This document shows, piece after piece, positions 39,400 to 50,392 of a DNA stretch of 64,000 nucleotides. Positions within the stretch are counted from its first letter, which is position 1, and every line of letters starts with the position of its first letter. Location of the stretch: NCBI GenBank assembly GCA_963995525.1, contig OZ023206.1, forward strand, positions 22,114,131 through 22,178,130, in the 5' to 3' direction. The notes beneath the pieces were generated by a model. That model did no database searches, was not told the DNA's origin, and worked only from the letters and a program-made list of their open reading frames with translations. A program made the translations under genes and the position numbers. Source of the stretch: Escarpia spicata. Taxonomy: Eukaryota > Annelida > Polychaeta > Sabellida > Siboglinidae.

Positions 39400-39675
39400 T
39401 TAAAGGGAATAAAAACAAGGCATTAGCTAAAATCCGTTTTCCATGTGTACACAAAGATTAACATTGTATGTAACATTTGACAACATTTAAAAAATACAGA
39501 AAAATACGTTTGTAGACAAAATTCTATTTTAAACCCGTCTGTGTAGAGATTCCCGCAGAAAGTTGAAATTTAATGAGCTAGGCGATCACGTGGTATCGTG
39601 ACGTCAAAGCTGACTCTCGGCTTTGTTGACATCTATGCATCGCCATTGTTGTTCTCTCCATTCTCTTGTAACATC

Positions 39676-39993
39676 ATGGCTAGTGGGAGTTTCCCAGAGT
39701 TTCAAGTGAAATCATACGATTTTGAGCCACTAGCGGGAACGGTTACAGCGGATGATTCGTCTAATTCCGCTCTTTCCGAGCGTTTCAGCGACGGTAGCGA
39801 AGAAGATGATGCGGAGTCGGACAGTCACAATGTTCGCTCATGCATGATGCAATACCGACTGGTAAGCTTCAAGTTTCAACTTCATTATAATGACACATAT
39901 GGTGTGAAAACTGTCGACAACAACAATTATATCGTTTTAGTACGACGTTATATTATAAAATGCGGTGTCAAAGCTGTACAGAGAGTTAGCTAG
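39676..39993 (+). CDS. Acidic ORF at the left end of Kolobok copy 2
   Basis: Opens MASGSFPEFQVKSYDFEPL, as in copy 1, but remains open for 105 codons through a different downstream sequence. Function unknown; it belongs to the transposon, not to a host gene. Confidence 0.35.
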   Translation: MASGSFPEFQVKSYDFEPLAGTVTADDSSNSALSERFSDGSEEDDAESDSHNVRSCMMQYRLVSFKFQLHYNDTYGVKTVDNNNYIVLVRRYIIKCGVKAVQRVS

Positions 39994-40777
39994 AGGTTGT
40001 AGCTAAGACCTAAGTAGGTCATCGGACGAAGTAATTGTAAACAGACTTGTCAAAGACAAACTTCACAAAGTTACGAACCGTCGAACGTCGTAAGCATGGT
40101 TGTCTGGTTTATGCGGATCGAGTTTAGGACGTTATAGCTACTTACGATATCACCCCTCTGGACAAAACCCACACTTTTTTAGTTGGACAGTTGTTCGCGA
40201 GATGACCATAATATCATGACATATATAATGACAGCTCTAGATTATGTCATTTATGTGGAACAATAATTTTATTACTCTGAGTCTGACACATAACAATATA
40301 GCTACTATATAATCAAAATAAACATTAAAACAACATGCAGAACAATTGAATAATTATGGTAATGGGTTATAGCCTGAAGGGTTATGTGCTAGACCTAGGG
40401 GTTTAGTGTAACCTTAGGGGTCTTATATGTGAGATGCTACCAGTGGGTATATATGTGCCCTACGACTATGTCCATAAAAATCATAAGGACATAGCATTTT
40501 TAATCACATTTTTTGTGTGACATATTTATTACAAATCCATCAAGCAAGTTTCATAACACAGTGTTACTGGGATGAATCATTCCAAATGTTGGTAACTGTG
40601 TAGACCTGGTAACACCCATGGGAATACTTCCCCTGCAGGCAGATGAGAATATGGCTTCAGCAAATACCCATTGATAAACAAGTTATCTACCTGGTAGTCC
40701 ATTTTGTTGATCACTTTACCTATGACATGCTAATAAATAGCATAGCTTCACATCTACAGACCAATTATTATCTTTAC

Positions 40778-41395
40778 AGGGCAACTTCCCATTGAGCCGA
40801 GAAACTGCTGCACTACGACATTGGTTTGACCAGTGCAGTTTCGGCAACGTGCGAAAAGATGACGAAGTGAAGACTCTGCCACCAAGAAGTACCTCTCCCT
40901 GGAAGGGCAACAATCTTTCCTCAAGGGAGTCTTGTTTGTAACACCCTCCTCTGTGTCAGTGTACTGGTCGACATGGTCATCGCTGTCACTGTTGCTGCTG
41001 TCACGACTAGTCGACTCATTGTCAGAGCAAACATACTCTGGATCTGCAGCAGATGTCACTTCCTCCCCGTTTTAGTCACTCGAGTCACTAATCGGACCAG
41101 TCAACAAACTGCACTGCACACTCGTTGACCTCACTGCTGATGTCACCTGCACAGCAACCTGCTCTGATGCACAGACTGCTTGCACTCTTCTCGTGCGAGT
41201 TGATGGCCTGATGTCAACCTGAAAGCATTTGCTGCTCCTTTTTGGAGTGGATGCTGTGACTGACTCAGGTGTGGAATCCTCTGTATCACAGGAATCCGTA
41301 CGAGAGCTGTCATATTCAGTTGCTGTATCTTCAGATGACCCATTCTTGGTCGACGGTGGACTATCTCGAGCTGCTGTCAGAATGTCAGCAAATAA
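40778..41395 (-). pseudogene. Second exon of the Kolobok THAP protein with premature stop (copy 2)
   Basis: Acceptor ttatttcag|TTATTTGC and donor CCCT|GTAAAG match copy 1. A TAA at about 41073 replaces the Ser codon found in copy 1 (SSDSNGEE becomes SSD-stop). The rest, including RYFLVAESSLRHLFARC, is preserved. Confidence 0.7.
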
Positions 41396-42799
41396 CTGAA
41401 ATAACAAATGACCCTTATAGAATTTGCAAACAAATTAATTGTTGTAGGTTTCTGACAAAAGCAAACAAAATCCTGTCTTTTACCATCTTGTCAGAAAGGA
41501 GTACATCCATTTGTCTAGTCATTTGCCCAGCTTCCAAGTGTGAACAGACTGCCTAGCTGTGAAAAATACAAATTAATAAATTTATTTCAAGTTGCAAGGT
41601 ATGTATTGTTTATTCTATGATAAAAACATCATAAATAATTGATATTACACTTACAGAATCTACACAGAGACATAGTTACTTTTGTTATGTTACACTTTTA
41701 TGCAAACAATTACCTGGAAAATGTGACAATATATTACTTGTGAACATTTTATTTTTGGTTATAACTAATCATCTATTAAATATACAATAGATAGGTTTGC
41801 AACTTGCATTGCATTTATTGTTATTGTTTCACAACAAATGACCATTTTCACACTTGGTAGCTGGGCAACAACCCACATCCAAATGTGAACATATTTATTA
41901 TTTGATAAATTTACTTGATTTTTTTAATAACATGAAGTTAAAAATCAAATAAATTCATTAATGACATTTTGTAACATCATTAGTAGAATCCTTATCCATT
42001 GATATAGTTACTATCATAACAATATGTGACTATCATAACAATATGTGACTGCAGACATGAACAATCCTGCAATACTCAATTTTATAGTCACAATAGGAAG
42101 CCTGCTCCAGGAGTGGTGTAATAATAATAATACCTATTAGTAACAATAAGTTGAACAAAGCACAATATAATAACAGAAACAATGTAATAGTAACTGGCAT
42201 ATAATATATATACATGTTTATTAATATATGTCCCATCAAAATAGAAATTTAATTATGCTTTCTGTATCCTATTGAACTAGTTTATCCAGGTTTTATGATT
42301 GCCAACATCCATCCCATGAATAATGTGGGAGCCGAATAATGGTCCTTGGTACATTTCTGAGCTTCTGTTTAAAAAAACATCATGACTTGTGCCAGTAATT
42401 AGCAATGCACCAAGCAGTAAGGTGTAATTACACTGATTGCAATCTATTAAATTGCAGTGACATTTCTTTTGTCTTCCATTCATTCATGTTATACAGACAT
42501 AAAATGAAAAATATGTTCTATCCGTAAACGTTGTTAGTAGATAATACAAGATACAATAGTTATATTTTTGTTCTAAATATTTATCTCGGTACATACTGTA
42601 GTTCCAATTCAAAATGTAATGATAATACCTTCAAATGTAATAGTATATATTGCATGATGTACATTGTCTTCGATATTCAACTGTAATAAAATGGAAACTA
42701 GGCAATAGCAATATATGACACTGTAATGTAATTCACCATAGGCCTGTGCACTGGAGTTATGAAAATACAAATCAATAAATTACTATTGAAATATTAAAA

Positions 42800-43065
42800 A
42801 TTCTATAGTAACAAATGTAACAGTACTTGTGTGTTACAATAGTGTGTGTTATGAAAGCTGCTCTCTACTGTAAGAATTCTATAGTAACAAATGTAACAAA
42901 ACTTGTGTGTTACAATAGTGTGTGTTATGTAACAGTACTTGTGTCTTACAGTAGTGTGTGTTATGAAAGCTGCATCTACTGTAAGAATTCTATAGTAACA
43001 AATGTAACAGTACTTGTGTGTTACAATAGTGTGTGTTATGAAAGCTGCATCTACTGTAAGAATTA
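42800..43065. repeat. Minisatellite (about 75-bp unit, 3-4 copies) inside Kolobok copy 2
   Basis: Units contain 'ctatagtaacaaatgtaaca', 'gtgtgttacaatagtgtgtg' and 'gctgcatctactgtaag'. Copy 1 has a single unit at about 18225-18300, so the array expanded after the copies separated. Confidence 0.8.
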
Positions 43066-44386
43066 TATTTATTGAAAACATTACTTTTGAAAACTTAAAC
43101 ATAATAGATTATTAACTCGATGAATGCATACTGTAATCTACAGGGTGTTCAATGTGGTAACCATTCAATATTAATAATAATTAATCACATCTACCTGCAA
43201 GGTTTACCAATTGCAATGGTGATCAGGGTGATGTTAGGCATGGGTTAATTGCATGGGTTAATTATAGTAATAATAAGTATCCAACATGTCACATCCATGT
43301 TACCCAGTTCCTACCATTTCCACCTAGCATGCTTTAATTACCAGTAGATCAGGTTCAGATAACTATTTTAACTGGAGGGAGAATGCAGTGGGCCAGCTGG
43401 AGGTGGCTGGTGTATTTGTTATTCATAGCAGGAAAGACCTACAAAGTGCAATGTCAACTGGTAATTAATTAGATTTGATCTTTGATCAGTTGACTCGGGC
43501 AAACACTACACTTAGTTCCTCAGTCAAGTGGAGGAGTCACAACAAAGGAGTCCAATTAGCTGGATTAGCAGACAGGTGCCAAACACTGTAATAAACTGTT
43601 TCTACAGAGAATACTGATGGGGGATAATTCTTCAGCAAGTCATTGATGACATAAGACTTTAGTGAGTCATGTGTCAGAGGAGGAGATTGCCAGCAACTGG
43701 TTCCAACTATGAGAGTGAGACAGACCACTTCCTAATTTTTAAATTTTTGTTTTAAATATATAACTTATGCATGGTACTTTATGTGTACATATATTTGATG
43801 TTGATCAAAATGCATGGCACTTTCATAAAGTCCAAGTATTGTCATTTAAAAAACAACAAATGTTATGTATGAAAAATAATAATTAATTTATGCAAATTCA
43901 ACGTTAAATACATTTGAAAATATAATTATTCTTCCATCTGCAAATTCACATTGCAATGTTCTATATCCAAGTATTGCTTCTTACGGTTTAAAAAACATTA
44001 TAACAGACTAACCTGACTCGGCAACGAGTATAATTAAAATAATTATTTCTTATTTGCATGTAAAACTAAATAGATTAATTAAATGCCTTACATTCCTGTA
44101 ACCATGATAATGATAAAAACAGTCACCTGAATCGATTTGATTACACTATCAAATTTTCCACTAAACTGAGTATATGTAGATTTATTATAGTAGTATCGTG
44201 CATAACTACAATATTTAGAATATCAGATACTTAGGAAGAGTTCCGTGATATGATTGGAACCAATGGGATACAATGACAATAAGTTGAATAACTTATTTTG
44301 ACACTTGACACACACGAGACCGTCCAGTCCAGGCATTATACTAGACCTACAGAATAATAATAGTAGATATAACATGTAAGAATTAC

Positions 44387-44908
44387 CTTGATTCGTTGCC
44401 GCTTTCGGTAAGCAGACCTCGTAAATTCACCACTCGTCGAAGGAACCTGGTACCCCAAAGAAGCCATGGGTGTAGTTGCTGAGCCGGCTGTAGTCACAGC
44501 GGCAGCGGAGCCTGCGGCACTGGAACAACGCTTGCGAGACCCGCTTGCCTTCGACTCGGGCAAAGCGGCCGTCGATCCTGCCCGTGCCGTCGCCTGTCTT
44601 CTGCGGATTGACGGCATCAATGCAGCTTCTACTGCCGGGAATATTGTTGGGACTGCATCGCTTTTCAACGATATTCGAGCACCAAGATATCCAAGGGTTG
44701 CCAACATCTCCGGATCGCGATCGAAACAGCTTTTCTCAAAATGAGCGGAGCAAAGCCGGCTGTGTTTCGTCGGCTTGAAATTAGCTCGCTTGATTTTGGC
44801 GATCCATTTCTTCCATAAAACTGGATCCGTAGGGAACCGAAAAAAATTGTGTGTTGCTCTATGTTTAGAAGAGTTTGCATTACAACCGAATGCCGCACAA
44901 TGAACCAT
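44387..44908 (-). CDS. Intact THAP-domain exon (Kolobok copy 2)
   Basis: 174 codons from ATG 44908 to donor AAG|GTAATTC. The THAP zinc ligands are visible as MVHCAAFGC (Cys4, Cys9) and LCSAHF (C-x2-H), with FRFP between them and the AVPTIF box after. The domain binds DNA, here most likely the transposon ends. A Pro/Ser/Ala-rich linker follows. The downstream exon of this copy carries a stop. Confidence 0.82.
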
Positions 44909-45191
44909 GATGGTATTCGCATTACACAGCCACCTCTGCTGTCATATTGCTGAGAATGAATGTAAACAAGCGGTCGCTGTATCGGCAGAGTCAACTCTGA
45001 CGTCACATCTCGGCATCCCGAAAAGCGCGCCAAAAATATGCATATTCGAAAATGTCCGGATGTACAGCATAAAATGTGGAATTTATAATTCTTCGATTTT
45101 GGGGGATTTTTTTGGCTTGGTGGACATGGAAATATATAGCAGGATCTAATTTAATATGAATTCAAGCAATATATGTTTTTATTCCCTTTAA

Positions 45192-46696
45192 GTTCAAGGG
45201 GGCTGATTCAGACTATTTAGGACAATTAATTGTAACCCCGGAAATGGTAGCTAAGAAAATATGGGCTATGAAGGATAATAAATCACCTGGAGTGGATGGT
45301 ATTCCACCCAAACTACTATTGGAAATTGTAGAACAAATTAGCATACCGCTTGCAACAGTTTTCAACTTGTCTTTAGAAGAGGGAGTGGTTCCTTTAGAAT
45401 GGAAAGAAGCAAACATTATACCATTATTCAAAAAAGGTTCGAGAAACAAGTCAGAGAACTATAGACCAGTGAGTTTAACATCAGTGATTTGTAAATTATT
45501 AGAAAGACTAATTAAAGATCACATGGTGGATTTTCTTGTTAAACAAAACTTGATAAACCCATCTCAACATGGTTTTTTTAAAAGCGTGGTCATGCATAAC
45601 AAATATGTTATGTTTTTTGGAAGACATCACTAAGTGGGTAGATGAGGGATCACCAGTAGATATCGTCTACTTAGATTTTCAAAAAGCTTTCGACAAAGTA
45701 CCACATCAAAGATTACTGCTTAAACTAAAGGCCCATGGCATAGGAAATGGTATAATAAACGGGATAGAACAATGGCTGATTGACAGAAGACAACGTGTAG
45801 TAGTTGATGGGGAGGCTTCAAACTGGAAATCGGTATTGAGTGGGGTACCACAGGGATCAGTATTGGGACCTATATTATTCTTAATATATATATCAACGAT
45901 TTGGATGATGAAATAACAAGCAAGGTGTTGAAATTTGCGGATGATACAAAAGTGTTTAGAAGGATTAAAAGTGATGGAGATAGACAGCATTTACAAGATG
46001 ATCTTGACAGGTTGATCAAATGGTCTGAAAAGTGGCAAATGCTGTTCAATTTTGGGAAATGTAAATGCCTCCACATAGGGCATGGGAACGAAGAGGTACA
46101 ATATACAATGGGGGGGTGCTGCACTAAGTACTACTGTAAAAGAAAAGGACTTAGGGTTAACCATTAGTGCTGATATGAAGATTTCAGAGCAGTGCGGAAT
46201 TGCAGCTTCAAAGGGAAATCAAATCCTTGGATTAATTAGGCGAAACATAACGTATAAGGAAAAAGAGCTAATAATACCGCTGTACAAAACAATAGTTAGG
46301 CCTCATTTAGAATATTGTATTCAAGCGTGGAGGCCATATCGCAGGAAGGACATAGATATGCTAGAAAGAGTGCAGAGGAGAGCAACTAAAATGATACCAA
46401 AACTGAGGGATCTTAGTTACGAAATACGCCTAAAAAATGCGGTTTAACAACACTAGAGACCAGGAGATTGAGAGGAGATCAGATTGAAGTTTTTAAAATA
46501 TTGAAGGGTTATGAAAATATTGATAGAAATATTTTTTTCTCAGTTAAGAAAGATAGGACTAGAGGACATGAACTTACATTAGCAAAGGAGCAGAGTAGAT
46601 TGGATATAAGGAAGTTTTCATTTTCACAAAGGACTGTAAATGAATGGAACAGATTACCTGCTGATTGTGTGGGTGCTAGTAGCGTGAATGTTTAAA
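45192..46696 (+). pseudogene. CR1 ORF2, reverse transcriptase part and C-terminus
   Basis: RT motifs: KSPGVDGIPPKLL, ENYRPVSLTS, LDFQKAFDKVPH, GVPQGSVLGP and the FADDTK active site. Frameshifts lie near 45590, 45895, 46120 and 46445. The C-terminus ends NEWNRLPADCVGASSVNV, identical in kind to the truncated copy at 13733. Confidence 0.85.
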
Positions 46697-46785
46697 AATA
46701 AAATCGACACATACCTCAGACGGGCGGGATATACATAGATAAAAGGGTCGGACTCTCGATAAGCCAAAGGGCTTCCTTGTCCACC

Positions 46786-46815
46786 TGCCACCTAGAGTTA
46801 ATTCTCTGGGTGGCA
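46786..46815 (+). other. CR1 3' UTR hairpin
   Basis: TGCCACCTAGAG, a six-base loop, then CTCTGGGTGGCA: twelve pairs with one G-T. The same hairpin is at 14016-14045. Its place just before the short terminal repeat fits an RNA structure read by the element's own reverse transcriptase. Confidence 0.6.
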
Positions 46816-46840
46816 ATCTTGCTAAATCTTGTTAAATCAT

Positions 46841-48625
46841 CAGGTTGTGTTCGCTTGATTTCCTGCAGTCGCTTATCAGTCATAAGAAGTGCATCAATGG
46901 TTGCGATGACGTACGTTTGGCAGTCATCTTGGAAGCTCTTGTCATCTGCATGTAAGATTTTCGTGACTGGAGCCTGCGATAACGTGTCTGCAGTGACCAA
47001 GTCCTTTCCAGGGACGTGTGAGATGCCGTAGCTGAAGCGCGTCTTTCGAAGAAGTGACACAAGAGGTTTGTGATCCCATTTTATTTGGAATTAAATGCCT
47101 AAAAGGAAGTCGTTGTACCTCTCGTAAGCTATGTTTTTGCTAATGCTTCTTTCTCAATTTGAGCATATCGTTGTTTGACTGCCGACATTACTCTTGAAGC
47201 ATATGCGATTGGTCGTAGTTTGCCATCTGGTTGCCTCTGTAGCAGCACTGCTCCAAGGCCATACGATGACGCGGCTGCTGAGACAATTGTTCCTCTTCGT
47301 GCAGCACTGGAGCTGACGTCAGATTGTCTTTCATCTGCGTAAAGGCTTTCTGTTGTTTATGGCCCCATATACAGTCATTCTTCTTGCTCAGAAGATCTCG
47401 TATTGGTTTCGTGCTCTCTGCTAGGTATGCTGTGAACTTTCCCATTTGATTGGCCATTGCGAGAAGTCGTCGCACACCGCTGACGTCTGTTGGCTCTGGC
47501 ATGTTTTGTATTGCCTTGACCTTCTCTGGATATGGGCTAATTCCGAATTCGTTTATGATCTGGCTCAAGAACTTCACTTCTGAAACAGAGAACTGACAGT
47601 TCTTCTCGTTCAATGTTACCTTGGCACCTTGGAGTCTTCTTAGAACAGCCCGGATGCGTTCATCGTGTTGACGTTGTGTCTCGCCAAAGACTAGTATGTT
47701 ATCCATATTACACACTACTCCGTCTGTGCCTTCCAGAATTGTCGACATCCGTCGCTGGAAGTGTTCTGGTGCCGATGAGATCCCGAAATGCAATCAGTTG
47801 AAGCAGAATCTGCCAAATGGTGTCGTGAATGTTGTCAGTAAGGCAGACTCTACTGATAGCGGGACCTGCCAAAATCCAGAATTTGCGACCAGTTTGGTGT
47901 AGATTCTCGCTCCTTCCAACTGTCCTAGAATATATTCCAAAGATGCTTTTTCTGACGTTCGCGAAGTACGCTTTCGTTGAGCTTCGTCAGGTGTACGCAG
48001 ATCCTAACATCATCTTTCTTTGATACTATGACCATCGGTGCACACCAATCAGTAGATTCGTTATTACTCGAATTTCCTCCATCGTTTTCAGTTCTTTCTT
48101 TGTTTTAGCCATCAGTGGCAGAGTTGGCATGGACAGAAACAGCCTACAACACGCCGCTCTAAAATGGACACCACGTGGAAAACGGAAAAGAGGCAGACCA
48201 CTGGGCATCTGGAGAAGAACGATAGACGAAGAAATGAAGCTGGCAGGGAAGAATTTGCATGAACTGAGCTAGCTCGCCCAAGACCGATCTGCCTGGAGGA
48301 AATCTGTTGACGCCTTATGCTCCAGTGGGGGCGAAGATGTTAGGCAAGGTAGGGCAAAGGTACTCTTCTTGGTACGGTGATGGCGAAAGGCTGGGCATCT
48401 TCCTTCAAAGGTATTGTGTAAGGACCTTCCATCTTGCATAGTCCTTCGAAGAGATCCGGGAACTCGTTCTGGTAGTCAATTTTGCCTTCGACAGAATCAA
48501 TTACTCTTCTGATCAGCTGGAGTGCCTCTATTGCTGGGTTGCCCAGCAATGACAGCATAAAAGTGCGGCGAATTTGTGACGGATTCTTCCAATCAGTGAA
48601 CGTGACGAATTTGCGACAGATTCTG
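46841..48625 (-). mobile_element. Ty3/gypsy pol fragment, degenerate
   Basis: Minus-strand pol pieces: FPDLFEGLCKMEGPYTIPL and RRVPLP near 48340-48480; KTKKELKTMEEIRVIT near 48090; RT core 47793-47190; and an RNase H end with HVPGKDLVTADTLSQAP at 47060-46850. The RT active site reads NMDN instead of the usual double Asp. Integrase, gag and LTRs are not seen. A LINE tail and the CR1 are inserted in it. Confidence 0.82.
48119..48340 (+). mobile_element. LINE fragment (RTE/I-like C-terminus)
   Basis: Plus-strand frame reads ALKWTPRGKRKRGRPLGIW, then RRTIDEEM and AWRKSVDALCS, a typical LINE ORF2 tail, with one stop. It interrupts the gypsy pol frame between RRVPLPYL (upstream) and KTKKELKTMEE (downstream). 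Confidence 0.7.
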
Positions 48626-50169
48626 ACAGTCAGTGATTGTGACGAAGTTGAATACGCTATATATTCCGGGTTTGCCAGAATCGCAATGGAGTACAGCACA
48701 GATCTTGCGTTACCGACATAGTCGATTGGTTCGGTGGCAGCGGCGGAACGTGCGAGACGGCAGTAGCGTGACTCGTGTGTACGCACACCTGAAAACGCAA
48801 TAACAAGATCTGAATAACCATAATGCTTTAACGCAATCACATAAAACATTTTGCAAAATAAAATAGCTTGAGGTTGAGCCTTGATGTTTCATTTTTTGGC
48901 GAAAGGCGAACGTTTGCAAATGCGTTGCTTACCTTGTGATAAGAGAGAGGTAACCATGGTGGCAGAAGCAACTGGCAGACAGCGAGAAGGCAGCGACGAA
49001 ATGGCGCGATGTGTTCTATCACCCAGAATGTTCCGATGTCGCTTCTTTTCACACGTAGCCACAAGTTTTCGATCGCTTCTAGAAAACGTCTTCAATCGGC
49101 TGTATCGCGCTCAACTGTTTCTTCAAACGTTCAGGCTTGATGAACAATGCCGGTGACGTCATGCCTAGTTTGCCTTTGGCCGTTTGAGTTCCACGTCTGG
49201 TCAGTTTGCGTTGGCGCAACCAACTGCCTACCGTAACATTCAAACGTAGCGTTACGTCACATTTGTTGCTCGCATCTGATTGGCTAGCCGAAATCTACTT
49301 CGCGAAGCACGGACTCGATCAAGCTGCATGCACGAATGACGACCACTGATCTATATATGTATATAGATCAGTAGGGACCACCATCCTCGCAAGCCAGGGC
49401 TGCTTACCATGCAAAACCTGGCAGATCTCCTACGCAAAGTGCGAAAATTAGCCGAGTCAAACTAATAATCGACTTCGCCAGTCGCAACTGCGTCACCTGT
49501 GAGAACATTGTGTATTTGAATAATTGCATCTACTTCCTAAATATTGGTATTAAAACGAGCCATGGTTGGTGGAAATGAATTTTATTATGATCACCTGACT
49601 GAAAGCAATCAGCCAGGGGGTACTGCCAGCTGGCACTGACGTAATCAGCAGCAGCGACCCCTAGCGCGCGAGGATGGGGACGACCCTTGAAACCACGAGC
49701 GTTCGAGCAGTTTATTCAATGCCGAATGTGTGAATAATACCTATTATTACAGATTGATAAAACTGGGGAGAGGAGTTTTTGGTCGACGGGGTCTGTCGCA
49801 GACTTTTTTTTCATAGAAGGGCTAGAAAACGGTAGTCTTGGTTTGGCTTCAGTCCTAGCAATAATTTGTCAGGTAACAGTTGCTGTATATTCAGTTTCTG
49901 CTTTGCCATGACATTTTACCATGATCCGCCGCTAGTACATAAAATCCCCTGATGACACCCCTCCCTTCTGCAACTCTGGACATTACATCCAATAAATATC
50001 CTAATCAGTGGACTTGTTCACGATGTCAGTACGGGCGTGCGTTTGATCACATACGTGCTTACGTGTTTGATTTGATCGATAATGCACCGCGATAAAATGC
50101 GGATCCATAAAAACCACACATTATCAATAAACTGTGTGTGTTTGTGCATGCGTGTGTGTGACTATTTCT
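48626..50169. other. No gene seen; possible 3' UTR of the CARD-kinase gene
   Basis: Non-coding. AATAAA on the minus strand occurs near 49705, about 690 bp after the stop codon, as one candidate polyadenylation signal. A short palindrome (gatctatatatgtatatagatc, arms of 11) is at about 49349-49370. Confidence 0.45.
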
Positions 50170-50345
50170 ATACAGATATCCACCACTGTCTATTGCCAGG
50201 TACTCATTCATACAGCTGAGTGAACTGGAGCAATGTAAAGTGAACGATCTTGCCCAAGGTTCGACACCGCAGCACAGGATTCAAACCCGGGTTCTCTCAG
50301 TCGAGAGTCCGAAGTCCTAGCCACTGCACCACCGCTCTCCACAAT
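50170..50345 (-). mobile_element. tRNA-derived SINE, family 1 (partial)
   Basis: Minus-strand copy with 'gtggtgcagtggctaggac' as A box and 'cccgggtttgaatcc' as B box. It lies just downstream of the last exon of the CARD-kinase gene. Confidence 0.75.
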
Positions 50346-50392
50346 GGTCCATGGATAACCAATGTCATGTGATAAGTGGGGTCATCTGTGCA

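Larger units (their letters stand above)
39404..45187. mobile_element. Kolobok-type DNA transposon, copy 2 (5.78 kb), inserted in CR1 ORF2
   Basis: TTAA at 39400-39403 and 45188-45191 flanks the element. Removing the element and one TTAA restores the CR1 reading frame exactly (GAG GTT AAG TTC AAG), so the target duplication is TTAA and the insertion is clean. Ends are AAAGGGAATAAAAAC and GTTTTTATTCCCT. Internal content parallels copy 1, with an extra minisatellite expansion near 42800-43065. Confidence 0.85.
36840..46838 (+). mobile_element. Near full-length CR1-type LINE, interrupted by Kolobok copy 2
   Basis: Without the 5.79-kb insertion it is about 4.2 kb, the usual CR1 size. Order: ORF1 with zinc-finger-like and esterase parts (36876-38080), ORF2 endonuclease (38188-39399), reverse transcriptase (45192-46696), a short 3' UTR with a 30-nt hairpin (46786-46815), and a short terminal repeat (tgctaaatcttgttaaatc). 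ORFs are broken by several frameshifts and a stop, so it is dead. It lies inside a minus-strand gypsy fragment. Confidence 0.85.

Noticed and set aside
39404..45187. piggyBac assignment from the TTAA target site
   Set aside because: The encoded protein has a THAP domain, which fits Kolobok; no piggyBac transposase is seen.
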